From positions 2,170,001-2,234,000 of the forward strand of contig NZ_CP031115.1 of the NCBI RefSeq assembly GCF_003568865.1: 64,000 nt of DNA, written 5' to 3'. Under the pieces are notes generated by a model that searched no databases, was not told where the DNA came from, and worked only from the letters and a program-made list of their open reading frames with translations. Source of the DNA: Rubrobacter indicoceani. GTDB taxonomy: Bacteria; Actinomycetota; Rubrobacteria; Rubrobacterales; Rubrobacteraceae. Both the position numbers and the translations under genes were made by a program. Positions 7,305-15,916 of the stretch are shown piece by piece. The stretch's first letter is position 1; each line of letters begins with the position of its first letter.

Positions 7305-8288
7305 CTACGGGTTGAGAACGAGCTTGCCGGTCGTTTTGCGGCCTTCGAGGTCGGTGTGAGACCGTATGGCGTCTTCGAGCCTGTAGCGCCCGCCCACGTT
7401 GAGCTTCAGCTTGCCGGCATCCAGCCATCCGAGCATCTCCTGCATGCTGGAGGACAGAAGCTCCGGGTCGCCCATGATCCAGGGCAGGAAAAACCCGCTT
7501 ATGGTCTGCTGCTTTCGCATCATCTGAAAAAGCCTGACGGAGCTCATCTCCCCGCTCGCCGCCCCGAACACGACCATCCGCCCGAACGGCGCGAGACATG
7601 TCAGGTTCTTCTCCGGGAAATCACCCCCGACCATCTCAAGGATAATGTCCGCGCCCCTGCCGCCCGTCGTGGTCTTTACCTTCTCCGGCCAGTCGTCCCC
7701 GGTGTAGTCGATAAGGACATCCGCCCCGAGATCTCCGGCGATGTTCAGCTTCTCCTGGTTGCTCGCCGTCGCGATGACCGTCCCCGCACCCATCAGCTTC
7801 GCCATCTGGACCGCAAGGTATCCGACGCCCCCGGCGGCGGCGTGTATGACGATGGACTCTCCCGGGCTCATGCGGCCGGTTGTCTTGATCAGGTGATAAG
7901 CCGTCAGACCTTGCAGGGGTATCGCCGCCGCCTCGTCGAAGTCGAGGTCGTCGGGGATGGGGATCAGGGTCGCCGAGGGTGCGACGGCGTACTCCGCGTA
8001 GCCGCCGTCGTTGCCGAGGTTCACCACCCGGTCGCCTTCGGAGAAGTCTGTTACCCCGCTTCCGACCGCCTCGACCGTCCCGGCGACCTCGGAGCCGGGG
8101 ATAAACGGAACATCCTGTTTCTTGAGGTACTCGTTTCTGCGGCGCATCGTGTCGGCGTAGTTTACGCCTGAGGCCGCCACCTTTATAAGAACCTCGCCCT
8201 CGCCCGGTTCGGGGCGTTCGACCTCCGCGAGCTGCAGGACCTCCGGCCCGCCGAACTCTTCCACTACAATCGCCCTCATCGTCGCCAC
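7305..8288 (-). CDS. Zinc-free NADPH:quinone reductase-like MDR protein
   Basis: About 327 residues. The N-terminal GroES-like domain (FGGPEVLQL, PGEGEVLIKVAASGVNYAD) and Rossmann motif (AAAGGVGYLAVQMAKLMGA) place it in the quinone oxidoreductase branch of the medium-chain dehydrogenases. The Cys/His zinc ligands of alcohol dehydrogenases are absent. Expected to reduce quinones or enones with NADPH in the cytosol. GTG at 8288 has GGGAGG seven bases upstream; ATG at 8279 is nearer the family's usual start but lies too far from that site. Convergent with the zinc dehydrogenase. Confidence 0.8.
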   Translation of the reverse strand: MATMRAIVVEEFGGPEVLQLAEVERPEPGEGEVLIKVAASGVNYADTMRRRNEYLKKQDVPFIPGSEVAGTVEAVGSGVTDFSEGDRVVNLGNDGGYAEYAVAPSATLIPIPDDLDFDEAAAIPLQGLTAYHLIKTTGRMSPGESIVIHAAAGGVGYLAVQMAKLMGAGTVIATASNQEKLNIAGDLGADVLIDYTGDDWPEKVKTTTGGRGADIILEMVGGDFPEKNLTCLAPFGRMVVFGAASGEMSSVRLFQMMRKQQTISGFFLPWIMGDPELLSSSMQEMLGWLDAGKLKLNVGGRYRLEDAIRSHTDLEGRKTTGKLVLNP

Positions 8289-8415
8289 GCTGCGGCCTCC
8301 CGTTCGGTTGCCTTTATCTTGCGGCAAGTATCTCACCATCGAGGCGCCTTTTGCGGGGTAAAGCCACCGTCGAACTTCCCTATACTGAGAACCGAAACCA
8401 GAAGGGAGAGACGCG

Positions 8416-8850
8416 ATGCCAGTGATGACGGCCGCCGAGCGGAACCTCTTTATGAGCGAAGGCCGCAAGACCGCGATGCTCGCCACCGTCAGGAAAAACG
8501 GCGGTCCGCACGTCGCCCCCGTCTGGTTTGTGATGGACGGCGACGATGTGATCTTCATGACCGGACGGGACACCGTGAAGGGCCACGCCATCCGACGCGA
8601 GGGCCGCGTCGCGCTCGCCGTGGACGACCCGAACCCGCCCTTCGCCTTCGCCACCTTAGAGGGCGATACGGAGTACGAAGACTGCGGCGACATCCCCGAA
8701 AAAGCCCTTGAGTGGTCGACAAAGATAGCCGCCCGTTACGTCGGTGAACAGAAGGCCGACGAGTTCGGCAGACGGAACGCCGTAGCGGGCGAACTCCTTG
8801 TGCGCGTCAGGGTGACAAAGGCCGCCTCCAGCAACGACATGATGGCCTGA
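8416..8850 (+). CDS. PPOX/pyridoxamine 5'-phosphate oxidase-fold protein
   Basis: 144-residue flavin- or F420-binding split-barrel protein. The TAMLATVRKNGGPHVAPVWFV opening and DDVIFMTGRDTVKGHAIRREGRVALAVDD core are typical of small PPOX-class enzymes, many of which in actinobacteria use F420. The substrate is unknown. GAAGGGAGAG precedes the ATG. Its stop is one base from the start of the CoA-transferase gene, so the two are co-transcribed and perhaps translationally coupled. Confidence 0.75.
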   Translation: MPVMTAAERNLFMSEGRKTAMLATVRKNGGPHVAPVWFVMDGDDVIFMTGRDTVKGHAIRREGRVALAVDDPNPPFAFATLEGDTEYEDCGDIPEKALEWSTKIAARYVGEQKADEFGRRNAVAGELLVRVRVTKAASSNDMMA

Positions 8851-8851
8851 G

Positions 8852-9991
8852 ATGTCGCTTCCGCTGGAGGGCCTGCGCGTTCTTGACCTTTCAAGGGTTC
8901 TGGCCGGGCCGTACGCGACTATGCTCCTCGCCGACCTCGGGGCGGACGTGATAAAGGTCGAGCACCCCGGGCACGGCGACGACACCCGGGGCTGGGGACC
9001 GCCCTTTGTCGGGGACGAATCAGCGTACTTCATGAGTGCGAACCGGAACAAACGCTCCACCGGCGTTGACCTGAAGACCGACAAAGGACTCGCGAAGATA
9101 AAGCAGCTTGCAGCGTCGGCGGACGTCCTTATCGAGAACATGCGTCGCGGAACGCTTGCAAAACTCGGCCTGGGATACGAGGCCCTGAAAGAGACCAACC
9201 CGGGTCTCGTGTACTGCTCCATCACCGGCTTCGGTCCCGGCCCCGACAGAGACCGTCCCGGCTACGACTTTCTTGTTCAGGCGCGAGCCGGGGTAATGGG
9301 CATCACCGGCTGGCCGGACGGCGAACCCACAAAGGTCGGCGTCGCGGTCGCGGATATGGTCTGCGGGCTGTACGCCTCAAACGCCATCCTCGCGGCCCTC
9401 CACAAGCGCGCCGGGACGGGCGAAGGTTCCAACGTGGAAGTCCCGCTCTTCGAGACGACCCTTTCGTGGCTCGGCAACCGCGCTCAGGAGTTTCTCGTTA
9501 CCGGGGAGGACACGGGCCGGATGGGCAACGAACACCCCACGCTCGTGCCGTACCAGACCTTCAGGACAGAGGATAGAACGATAGCCGTAGCGTGCGGCAA
9601 CGACGCGCAGTTTCAGAAGTTGTGCAAATCAATCGGGCGCACCGACCTCGCGGACGACGGGCGGTTCACAAAGAACTCCGGGCGCGTCGAGAACCGGGAA
9701 GCACTCGTACCGGAGCTGCGGAGAACGTTTCTGGAGCGCGGCTCTGAGGAGTGGATCTCGACCATAAAAGAAGCCGGGGTTCCGTGCGGTCCGGTCAACA
9801 CGCTCGCGCAGGTCTTCGAGGATGAGCATGTGCTGGAATCCGGGATCCTGCGCGAGGTAGAGCATCCGGCGGCGGGGACCGTCAGGATGCTCGCCTCGCC
9901 CCTTATCCTGGACGGCGAGCGCCCCGGCGTAAGAAAGCCGCCACCCACGCTCGGGGAGCATACGGACAGCGCGGGCTGGAAGACGAGCTGA
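8852..9991 (+). CDS. CaiB/BaiF (class III) CoA transferase
   Basis: 379-residue family III CoA transferase. It shows the family opening (LEGLRVLDLSRVLAGPYATMLLADLGADVIKVE), the RNKRS segment, and ENMRRGTLAKLGLGYE with conserved GFGPGPDRDRPGYDFLVQA. In family III the catalytic Asp lies downstream of these; a likely one is in VAVADMVCGLYA. It moves CoA between acyl-CoA and a free acid; substrates range from carnitine to oxalate and succinyl compounds, and the one here is unknown. Length is normal. It follows the PPOX gene by one base. Confidence 0.85.
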   Translation: MSLPLEGLRVLDLSRVLAGPYATMLLADLGADVIKVEHPGHGDDTRGWGPPFVGDESAYFMSANRNKRSTGVDLKTDKGLAKIKQLAASADVLIENMRRGTLAKLGLGYEALKETNPGLVYCSITGFGPGPDRDRPGYDFLVQARAGVMGITGWPDGEPTKVGVAVADMVCGLYASNAILAALHKRAGTGEGSNVEVPLFETTLSWLGNRAQEFLVTGEDTGRMGNEHPTLVPYQTFRTEDRTIAVACGNDAQFQKLCKSIGRTDLADDGRFTKNSGRVENREALVPELRRTFLERGSEEWISTIKEAGVPCGPVNTLAQVFEDEHVLESGILREVEHPAAGTVRMLASPLILDGERPGVRKPPPTLGEHTDSAGWKTS

Positions 9992-10049
9992 CCCTCCCGA
10001 CCCGTCCGGCTCAAGCCGTGTCAGGTCCGAAAACCCCGGCGATAACGGG

Positions 10050-11111
10050 CTAGCCGGACTTCACCAGTATCTTGACGTGGCGGTCCTTGTGAGCAACAAG
10101 CTCGTCGAAGCCTTTCTGCACCACGTCCGCGAGGGCGACGCGCTCGGTTATAAGGCCCTCGGTGTCGAACTTGCCTTCTTTCAGCATCTGGATGGTGTCC
10201 TCAAAGTCCTGCTTTGAGTAGCAGATGATGCCGCGCACGTCGAGTTCCTTGAGGACGATGTCGTTGGGGTTGTGGGCTATCTCTCCTTCCCAGATCGCAA
10301 CGATAACGAACACCCCGCCCTTTCTCGTGGTCTGAAGCGCGCTCTGAAAGGTCTCCTGAATCCCGGCCGCGTCAAACGACACGTCCGCCCCGTCGCCGTC
10401 CGTGAGCTCGAGAACCCGCGCTACGGCGTCTTCCTCGGTGGGATCTACAACGTAGTCCGCCCCGATCTCGAGCGCCTTTTTCTTGCGGGCGTCGGCGACC
10501 TCGCAGACGATTATCTTTCCGGCGCCGAGGGCTTTCAGGCACTGCACGGTAACGGCGCCTATCGGCCCGGCCCCGAAGACTACCGCGCTGTCACCCTCCT
10601 TCATGCCGCTGCGGCGCACCGCCCTCAGGCCGACCGCGATGGGTTCGACGAGCGCTCCCTGCTCGGTCGTGAGGCCGTCGGGGAGTTTGTTGATCATGTA
10701 CTCCGGCACGACGGCGTGTTCGCTCATCCCGCCGCCCCCGCCCATCAGGCCGTAGAACCCGAGCTTCTTGCAGACGTTGTGATCCCCGCGCAAGCACTCC
10801 GTACATTCCCCGCAGTAGTAAACGGGGTTGACGGCGACGCTGTCCCCGACGCTGAAGCGCGAGCCCTCCCCGACCTCTTCTACAACCCCGGCGAACTCGT
10901 GGCCGAGCGTCAGCGGCAGGGTCTCGTTTGTTATGGGATGCGGGCTTCCCTCAGGCGGAACAAAGATTGGCCCCGCCAGATACTCGTGAAGGTCCGTACC
11001 GCAGATGCCGCACCACTCCACCTTTACCTTGACCGTGTTCTCCCTGAGTTCCGGCTCGTCGACTTCGTCCACCCTGATGTCTTTCGGTCCGTAGAACACC
11101 GCTGCCTTCAT
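10050..11111 (-). CDS. 2,3-butanediol dehydrogenase (zinc MDR)
   Basis: 353-residue zinc alcohol dehydrogenase close to the (R,R)-butanediol/sorbitol dehydrogenase group. Catalytic zinc ligands lie in WCGICGTDLHEY and GHEFAG with a later Glu (ALVEPIAVG); the structural zinc site is CGECTECLRGDHNVC; the NAD motif is VFGAGPIGAV. The likely reaction is oxidation of 2,3-butanediol to acetoin. Its divergent partner is an acetoin reductase-like SDR, and acoABCX, which cleaves acetoin, lies 6 kb away; the context therefore supports the substrate. ATG 11111 follows GAGAGGAGAG. Confidence 0.75.
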   Translation of the reverse strand: MKAAVFYGPKDIRVDEVDEPELRENTVKVKVEWCGICGTDLHEYLAGPIFVPPEGSPHPITNETLPLTLGHEFAGVVEEVGEGSRFSVGDSVAVNPVYYCGECTECLRGDHNVCKKLGFYGLMGGGGGMSEHAVVPEYMINKLPDGLTTEQGALVEPIAVGLRAVRRSGMKEGDSAVVFGAGPIGAVTVQCLKALGAGKIIVCEVADARKKKALEIGADYVVDPTEEDAVARVLELTDGDGADVSFDAAGIQETFQSALQTTRKGGVFVIVAIWEGEIAHNPNDIVLKELDVRGIICYSKQDFEDTIQMLKEGKFDTEGLITERVALADVVQKGFDELVAHKDRHVKILVKSG

Positions 11112-11227
11112 TGCGCTCTCCTCTCTTTCGGGGCCGATCATTCCCCAATGCTTCGGCCCTTCCCTTTAACCGGCACGGGATTGTAGAGCCGCCGCTCGCC
11201 ACACGCAACGAAATTTACGAAAACTCC

Positions 11228-11256
11228 TTGACGCGAAACCCCCGGGCCAATATCTT
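11228..11256 (+). promoter_or_regulatory. Promoter of the acetoin reductase-like gene
   Basis: TTGACG (11228-11233), a 17-base spacer and TATCTT (11251-11256) form a sigma-70-type promoter. Both boxes and the spacing match the acoA promoter at 17326-17354, and the shared block extends to CCTTGACGCG. AACGAAAT lies upstream of both. Confidence 0.7.
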
Positions 11257-11322
11257 TCCGGCGTCGCGTGGGGCGACGGGAAGCATGAATGGTTCAGGAG
11301 AACCTCGGGAAAGGAGAATACC

Positions 11323-12111
11323 TTGGCTGATCCAACCGGCAGGGTCGCGCTCGTGACGGGCGCGGCGCGGGGCATCGGGCGCGCCATCGCGCTGCGTCTT
11401 GCCTCGGACGGGCACGACGTTGCCGTTAACGACCTCGACTCCATGCAGAACGAACTGGACGTGGTTGCGGAGGAGATAAAGTCCGCCGGGGTGAAATCCG
11501 CCGCCATAACCGCCGATGTATCGAACGCGGGTTCCGTAAACGATATGGTCGAGACCGCCGCAGACCGGCTCGGAAGCCTCGACGTCATGGTTGCAAACGC
11601 CGGGATAGCACAGGTCAAGCCACTCCTCGACGTAACCCCCGAAGACTTTGACCGGATGATGGCCGTGAACGTAAAGGGCGTTTTCCTGTGCTTCACGGCG
11701 GCGGCGAGGCGGATGATAGATCAGGGCACCGGCGGCAAGATCATCGGCGCGTGCTCCATCGCCGGGCACAAGGGCTTCTCCCTTCTCGGCCACTACTCGG
11801 CCTCGAAGTTCGCCGTCCGGGCCATGACGCAGGCCGCCGCGCAGGAGTGGGCCGAGCACGGCATAACCGTCAACTCATACTGCCCCGGCATCGTGGATAC
11901 CGCGATGTGGGAGCTTATAGACGCCGAGATCGGGGCGCTTCAGGGGATGGACAGGGGCGAGGCGATGGCGGAGTTCTCCAAGCTTATAGCCCTCGGGCGG
12001 ATCCAGACCCCGCAGGACGTTGCCAACTTTGTCTCGTACCTCGCCTCCGGCGACTCCGACTACATGACGGGGCAGTCGGTGATGATAGACGGCGGAATAA
12101 TCTTCGCCTGA
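11323..12111 (+). CDS. Acetoin/diacetyl reductase-like SDR (butanediol dehydrogenase)
   Basis: 262-residue SDR with TGAARGIG, an Asp after strand 2 (VAVNDLDS) suggesting NAD(H), VANAG, and HYSASKFAVRAMTQAAAQEW, which includes YSASK. The GHKGFSLLGHYSASKFAVR stretch and the PGIVDTAMW loop are typical of acetoin(diacetyl) reductase/meso-butanediol dehydrogenase proteins. It starts with TTG at 11323 behind AAGGAGAA. It is divergent from the zinc butanediol dehydrogenase and has a promoter with the same boxes as acoA, so it is probably co-induced with acetoin breakdown. Confidence 0.8.
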   Translation: MADPTGRVALVTGAARGIGRAIALRLASDGHDVAVNDLDSMQNELDVVAEEIKSAGVKSAAITADVSNAGSVNDMVETAADRLGSLDVMVANAGIAQVKPLLDVTPEDFDRMMAVNVKGVFLCFTAAARRMIDQGTGGKIIGACSIAGHKGFSLLGHYSASKFAVRAMTQAAAQEWAEHGITVNSYCPGIVDTAMWELIDAEIGALQGMDRGEAMAEFSKLIALGRIQTPQDVANFVSYLASGDSDYMTGQSVMIDGGIIFA

Positions 12112-12191
12112 ACTCCGGCGGCTCGAAGAGCCCCGTGACGGTCGCAAGACCCGTCTCCGATTCGCCGGGCCTCGAAGCGGCGACGGGCGCA

Positions 12192-12239
12192 GCAGGGCTG
12201 ATACAAAGCAGGGCTGATACAAAGCAGGGCTGATACAAT
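12192..12239 (+). repeat. Three tandem 16-bp repeats carrying an extended -10 promoter
   Basis: Three head-to-tail copies of GCAGGGCTGATACAAA occupy 12192-12207, 12208-12223 and 12224-12239; the last copy ends AAT instead of AAA. In that copy TGATACAAT reads as an extended -10 (TG-N-TACAAT). The first riboswitch starts about ten bases later, so the final copy is probably the thi promoter. Confidence 0.7.
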
Positions 12240-12249
12240 AGAGGCGAAG

Positions 12250-12341
12250 CAACGCTGGGGGTGCCGGACGGACAACCGTTCCGGCTGAGAACATACCCCT
12301 GGAACCTGAACCGGTCAGCACCGGCGTAGGGAAGCGTGGAT
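12250..12341 (+). promoter_or_regulatory. TPP riboswitch (THI element) 1
   Basis: The aptamer landmarks are in order: GGGGTGCCGGACGG, CCGGCTGAGA, ACCCCTGGAACCTGAACC, GGTCAGCACCGGCGTAGGGAA. It lies directly ahead of the tenI-thiSG-thiO genes and is followed by an intrinsic terminator, so TPP binding probably stops transcription into the operon. Confidence 0.95.
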
Positions 12342-12362
12342 ACGGGCATCCGGACTGAGGTT

Positions 12363-12399
12363 GCCGCCGCGTCCCCCACAAAGGGAGCGGCGGCTTTTT
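12363..12399 (+). terminator. Riboswitch-controlled intrinsic terminator
   Basis: GCCGCCGC pairs with GCGGCGGC around a C/A-rich loop and is followed by TTTTT. Position right after the THI aptamer marks it as the expression platform. The nominal GTG start of the next gene lies immediately after the T run. Confidence 0.85.
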
Positions 12400-12400
12400 C

Positions 12401-13153
12401 GTGGTCCCGAGCCGGACCGCGCCGCGGTCGTCGCCCCGGAAGGAGGCGCGTATCTCAAACGATCACCACATCCACCTCATCACCGACCGCAATCGGGCGT
12501 CTATCGGGCTGCGGGAGGCCTGCCGTCTTGCGCTCCGCGGCGGCGTTGACGTGGTACAGCTCCGTGAGAAGGGCGGCCCCGCTCTCGCCGCCTACGCGGA
12601 TGCGCTCGCCCTCCTGCCGGAGGCCCGGAAGCTCGGGGCGCGGGTCTTTCTGAACGACCGCCTCGACGTTGCGCTGGCCGCGAGCGCGGACGGGGCGCAT
12701 CTGGCCGGAAAGAGCCTCCCGCCCGAAGTGGCAAGGGAGCTTCTGCCGCCGCACATGGTCCTCGGCGTGAGCGTACACGGCGTCGAGGAGGCACGGGTCG
12801 CGGTCGAGGCCGGAGCGGACTACGTAACCTTCGGCCACGTCTACCCGACGCTGTCCAAGCCCGGTCTGACGCCGCGAGGAGTACGTCAGCTGGCCGGGGT
12901 AGTCGCCGCCGTCGAGGTTCCGGTCATGGCGGTCGGCGGCATCGAAGCCCGGCACGTGGATGAAGTCCTGTCCACCGGGGCCGCCGGCGTCGCGGTGATC
13001 TCATCCATCATCGCCGCCGAAGACCCGGAAGCCGCCGCACGGCGTCTGCGCGACGCCGTAGACCTGTCGCCCCACCCGCCGAAGCAAGCGTTTGCGGGTG
13101 TTTCAAGACTTCCAGAAAAAGGAGGATTCCATGCAGCTGACCGTAAACCGTGA
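12401..13153 (+). CDS. tenI: TenI/ThiE-fold protein: thiazole tautomerase or thiamin phosphate synthase
   Basis: TIM-barrel protein of about 230-250 residues. It has the ThiE/TenI opening ([16 protein letters not shown]) and NDRLDVALA. The ThiE active-site GxHLGQ is replaced by [10 protein letters not shown], and [13 protein letters not shown] plus [21 protein letters not shown] resemble TenI, which has the catalytic His in SVH and aromatises the ThiG product. Its place beside thiSG and thiO also favours TenI; most pipelines would say thiamin phosphate synthase. The start is odd. A strong GGAAGGAGG at about 12438 is followed only by ATC, and the nearest standard in-frame start is GTG 12401, next to the terminator. 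The end overlaps thiSG by 23 bases. Confidence 0.75.
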   Translation: MVPSRTAPRSSPRKEARISNDHHIHLITDRNRASIGLREACRLALRGGVDVVQLREKGGPALAAYADALALLPEARKLGARVFLNDRLDVALAASADGAHLAGKSLPPEVARELLPPHMVLGVSVHGVEEARVAVEAGADYVTFGHVYPTLSKPGLTPRGVRQLAGVVAAVEVPVMAVGGIEARHVDEVLSTGAAGVAVISSIIAAEDPEAAARRLRDAVDLSPHPPKQAFAGVSRLPEKGGFHAADRKP

Positions 13154-14105
13154 GGCCGTCGAGGTCTCGGAGCCGCAGCCGACCGTGAGAACGCTCGTCG
13201 CCGGGAGAAACATGCCGGATAAGGCGATGGTTGTGGCCGTAAACGGGGTGGTAGTGAGCCGGGAGGAGTGGGATAAGCGCCCGGTAAGCGAGGGCGACGA
13301 GGTGGAGATAGTCCACGCCGTTGCGGGCGGGGGAGGCGAGGACCGTCTGGAGATAGCGGGCGTCTCGTTCGCCTCGCGGCTCTTTACCGGGACGGGCAAG
13401 TACGGCGACCACGACGCGATGAACGCCGCGCTCGACGCTTCGGGTACGGAGCTGGTTACGGTCGCGGTCCGGTACATGGAATCGGGCGAAGGCCGCTCCA
13501 TCCTTGAAGACCTCGACCTCGGAAAGTACCGGCTGCTGCCGAATACCGCCGGGGCGACAACGGCGGAGCAGGCCATCCGCATGGCCCGGCTCGCGCGGGA
13601 GGCGACGGGCACAAACTGGCTTAAGCTGGAGGTTATCGGCGACATGAAGACCCTCTGGCCCGATACCGAGGCGACCGTCGCGGCGACAAGGGTTCTCGTG
13701 GACGAGGGCTTTGTCGTGTTGCCCTACACAAGCCCGGACCTCGTTGCGGCGATCCGCCTGGAAGAAGCCGGAGCGGCGACGGTGATGCCGCTCGCCTCGC
13801 CCATCGGGAGCGGACAGGGGATGCCGGACTGGTCTTCTGTTCTGAGGATCATCGAACGCATAGAGTCCGTTCCCGTGGTCGTGGACGCCGGAATAGGGGT
13901 CCCGTCGGACGCCGCCAGAGCGATGGAGCTCGGCGCGGACGCCGTTCTCGTGAACACCGCCATCGCCAGGGCCGACGACCCGGTGAAAATGGCCCGCGCC
14001 ATGAAGCTCGGGACGGAGGCCGGACGGCTCTCTTACCTTGCCGGGAGGATGCCCGTGAGCGCGTACGCCGTGGCCTCCAGCCCGACCCAGGGCGTTCCGG
14101 CGTGA
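13131..14105 (+). CDS. thiSG: ThiS-ThiG fusion: sulfur carrier plus thiazole synthase
   Basis: 324 residues in one unbroken frame. Residues 1-69 are a ubiquitin-fold ThiS ending in a Gly run (VAGGGG, Gly66-69); from about 70 onward is ThiG ([35 protein letters not shown], and LKLEVIGD with the Schiff-base Lys near 165). ThiG forms the thiazole phosphate from a deoxyxylulose phosphate adduct, dehydroglycine and sulfur carried on ThiS. ThiS normally needs a free C-terminal Gly-Gly for adenylation and thiocarboxylation, so this fused form needs cleavage or an unusual chemistry. Such fusions are known in some bacteria. AAAGGAGG precedes ATG 13131. No thiF is present here. Confidence 0.9.
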   Translation: MQLTVNREAVEVSEPQPTVRTLVAGRNMPDKAMVVAVNGVVVSREEWDKRPVSEGDEVEIVHAVAGGGGEDRLEIAGVSFASRLFTGTGKYGDHDAMNAALDASGTELVTVAVRYMESGEGRSILEDLDLGKYRLLPNTAGATTAEQAIRMARLAREATGTNWLKLEVIGDMKTLWPDTEATVAATRVLVDEGFVVLPYTSPDLVAAIRLEEAGAATVMPLASPIGSGQGMPDWSSVLRIIERIESVPVVVDAGIGVPSDAARAMELGADAVLVNTAIARADDPVKMARAMKLGTEAGRLSYLAGRMPVSAYAVASSPTQGVPA

Positions 14106-14183
14106 GCGTTCGCAGAGAAGATCCACCGTACCCCGGCTCACCCCGATCCCCGGATCTCCGGCGCGGCTCCGGGTGAGGCGCTC

Positions 14184-15335
14184 TTGACTCGCCCCGCTTT
14201 ACGCTCGCCGCTCTCTGCTCCCGAGGTCGCGATCGTCGGCGGCGGCATTATCGGGGTCTCGGTCGCTTATTACGCTGCGAAGCGGGGCGCGAGCGTCGCG
14301 CTCTTCGAGGCCGGTACGCTCTCTTCGGGGGCGTCCGGGGCCGCCGCCGGGATGCTGAACGCGCAGGCCGAAGCCCACTCGCCCGGCGCGATGCTCGACC
14401 TGATGCTGAGGTCGCGGGAGATGCACCACGACCTCGGTCCGGAACTCTACGAAGCGACCGGCCTCGACCCGGAGCACGTCTGGGCCGGGACGCTCCGCAT
14501 CGCTATGGACGACGAATTCGCCGCCAGACTGAAGAAGTCACACGGCTGGCAGACGAAACGCGGCCTCGCAGCGAAGTTGCTCTCCGGCGACGATGCGCGC
14601 TCGCTGGAAGCGCACATTTCGGACGAGGCTCTGGCGGGGCTTTTCCTGCCGGACGATGGTCAGGTGAACCCCCGGCGGCTCGTTGCGGCGCTGGCGTTCG
14701 CCGCGAGGCGGAACGGAGCGTACATCGCAGAGCATACGCCCGTCAGGCGGCTGATCCTCACCGGGGACGCCGTCGGGGGCGTGGTGACGGACGCGGGTGA
14801 GGTTTCGGCGGGCTGCGTCGTACTTGCGGGCGGCTTTGCGACCGGAGCTTTGCTTGCACCGCTCGGCGTGGAGGTCCCGGTATTCCCCGTCAGGGGCGAG
14901 ACGGTTACGCTCGGGGACGCGGCTCATCATCTCGGGGCGAACGTCTGGGACGCCGGGTGCTACATCGTCCCGAAGCGCGACGGAAGGGTGGTCATCGGAG
15001 CGACCGAAGACCCCGGCAACCCTGACCGCCGCCCGACGCTCGGCGGGGTTTCGCAGCTGTCGAGCGCGGCGGTGAAGCTGCTCCCCGGACTCTCGGACGC
15101 GACATTCTCCGGGGCGTGGGGCGGTCTCAGACCCGGCACGCCGGACGAGTCGCCCATACTCGGCGGGGCCGGCGGGCCGGACGGGCTTCTGCTCGCGACC
15201 GGGACCTACCGGAACGGTATTCTGCTCTCGCCCGCGGTCGGGGCCTCCGTCGCGGCTCTTGCGGTCGGCGAAGAGCCGGAGACAGACCTCTCCCCCTTTG
15301 CACTCTCAAGGTTTTCGGAGCTTTCGGGGGCGTGA
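14184..15335 (+). CDS. thiO: Glycine oxidase ThiO
   Basis: 383-residue FAD-dependent amine oxidase of the DAAO type. It has the dinucleotide motif VAIVGGGIIGVSVAYYAAKRGASVALFE at residues about 14-41, the SSGASGAAAGMLNAQAE segment that follows FAD binding, and the C-terminal GAWGGLRPGTPDESPILG and TGTYRNGILLSPAVG typical of ThiO. It oxidises glycine to dehydroglycine for ThiG. The start is TTG 14184 behind GAGG. Its stop overlaps the start of the JAMM gene (GTGA), which implies coupled translation within the riboswitch-controlled operon. Confidence 0.9.
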   Translation: MTRPALRSPLSAPEVAIVGGGIIGVSVAYYAAKRGASVALFEAGTLSSGASGAAAGMLNAQAEAHSPGAMLDLMLRSREMHHDLGPELYEATGLDPEHVWAGTLRIAMDDEFAARLKKSHGWQTKRGLAAKLLSGDDARSLEAHISDEALAGLFLPDDGQVNPRRLVAALAFAARRNGAYIAEHTPVRRLILTGDAVGGVVTDAGEVSAGCVVLAGGFATGALLAPLGVEVPVFPVRGETVTLGDAAHHLGANVWDAGCYIVPKRDGRVVIGATEDPGNPDRRPTLGGVSQLSSAAVKLLPGLSDATFSGAWGGLRPGTPDESPILGGAGGPDGLLLATGTYRNGILLSPAVGASVAALAVGEEPETDLSPFALSRFSELSGA

Positions 15336-15766
15336 TCCCCGACCAGGAAACCTCCGTGAGCGCGGTTTCGACCGGGGGGATCCCATCCTGCGTCTTGAAG
15401 AGCATCGTCTCCCACGCCGTACGCAGGTCACCGCTCGAAGCCTGTGGTTTTATCGTGAGAGACGGCGACTTCTGGAGCATACACCCCGTCCCGAACGCCG
15501 CTCGCGACCCGGAGCGGGAGTTCGTTATGGAGCCGCAGTCCCAGATAGACGCGCTGGGACGAGTCCGGGGGTCGGGCTCCGACCTTTTCGGGACGTATCA
15601 CTCGCACCCGAAGACCCCGCCCGTCCCTTCGGAAAAAGACCTGCAACTCGCGCTCTACCCAGACCTTCTGCACCTCATCGTCTCGCTTGCAGAGGGCGAA
15701 CCGGAGTTCGGGTTGTGGAGGATCACAAACAGAAAGGGCTGGACTTGCGCCGGGTTCGGCGCGTGA
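15332..15766 (+). CDS. JAMM/MPN-family zinc peptidase
   Basis: 144-residue single-domain JAMM protein. The full metal motif is present: Glu36 in PLEACGF, then HSHP (His90, His92), then PSEKD giving Ser100 and Asp103 (HxH-x7-SxxD). JAMM enzymes cut isopeptide or peptide bonds after ubiquitin-fold Gly-Gly tails; bacterial examples act on CysO-cysteine (Mec+) and on ThiS-like QbsE (QbsD). Start GTG 15332 overlaps the thiO stop, so it belongs to the thi operon. The natural guess is that it cuts the adjacent ThiS-ThiG fusion after the Gly run, or cleaves ThiS adducts. That is inference; the active-site residues are seen directly. Confidence 0.85.
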   Translation: MIPDQETSVSAVSTGGIPSCVLKSIVSHAVRRSPLEACGFIVRDGDFWSIHPVPNAARDPEREFVMEPQSQIDALGRVRGSGSDLFGTYHSHPKTPPVPSEKDLQLALYPDLLHLIVSLAEGEPEFGLWRITNRKGWTCAGFGA

Positions 15767-15784
15767 GTTAAGGTAAAAGAGAAG

Positions 15785-15916
15785 TTGCAATAGGGGAGCT
15801 TCCGGCGGCGGGTATAAACGTCTGGGGAAGCTGAGAGGGCGTCAGGGGCGCAGACAACCCCGCCACGCCGACCCTCAGACCTGATCCGGATAATGCCGGC
15901 GGAGGAAAGCGTTGCA
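15785..15916 (+). promoter_or_regulatory. TPP riboswitch (THI element) 2
   Basis: Visible parts: P1 arms TGCAA (15786-15790) and TTGCA (15912-15916); AGGGGAGCTTCC with GGAAGCTGAGAGGG; then GACCCTCAGACCTGATCC and GGATAATGCCGGCGGAGG, very close to consensus. A long insertion lies in the sensor arm (15838-15868). It precedes the tenA pair. I could not find a terminator in the remaining 80 bases, so control may act on translation. Confidence 0.93.

Noticed and set aside
12192-12239. Short CRISPR array
   Set aside because: The three repeats abut with no spacers and no cas genes are near; it is a simple tandem repeat.
13131-13350. ThiS-ThiG fusion as a frameshift or lost stop artefact
   Set aside because: The junction is smooth, both domains are complete, and similar bifunctional ThiS-ThiG proteins are known.
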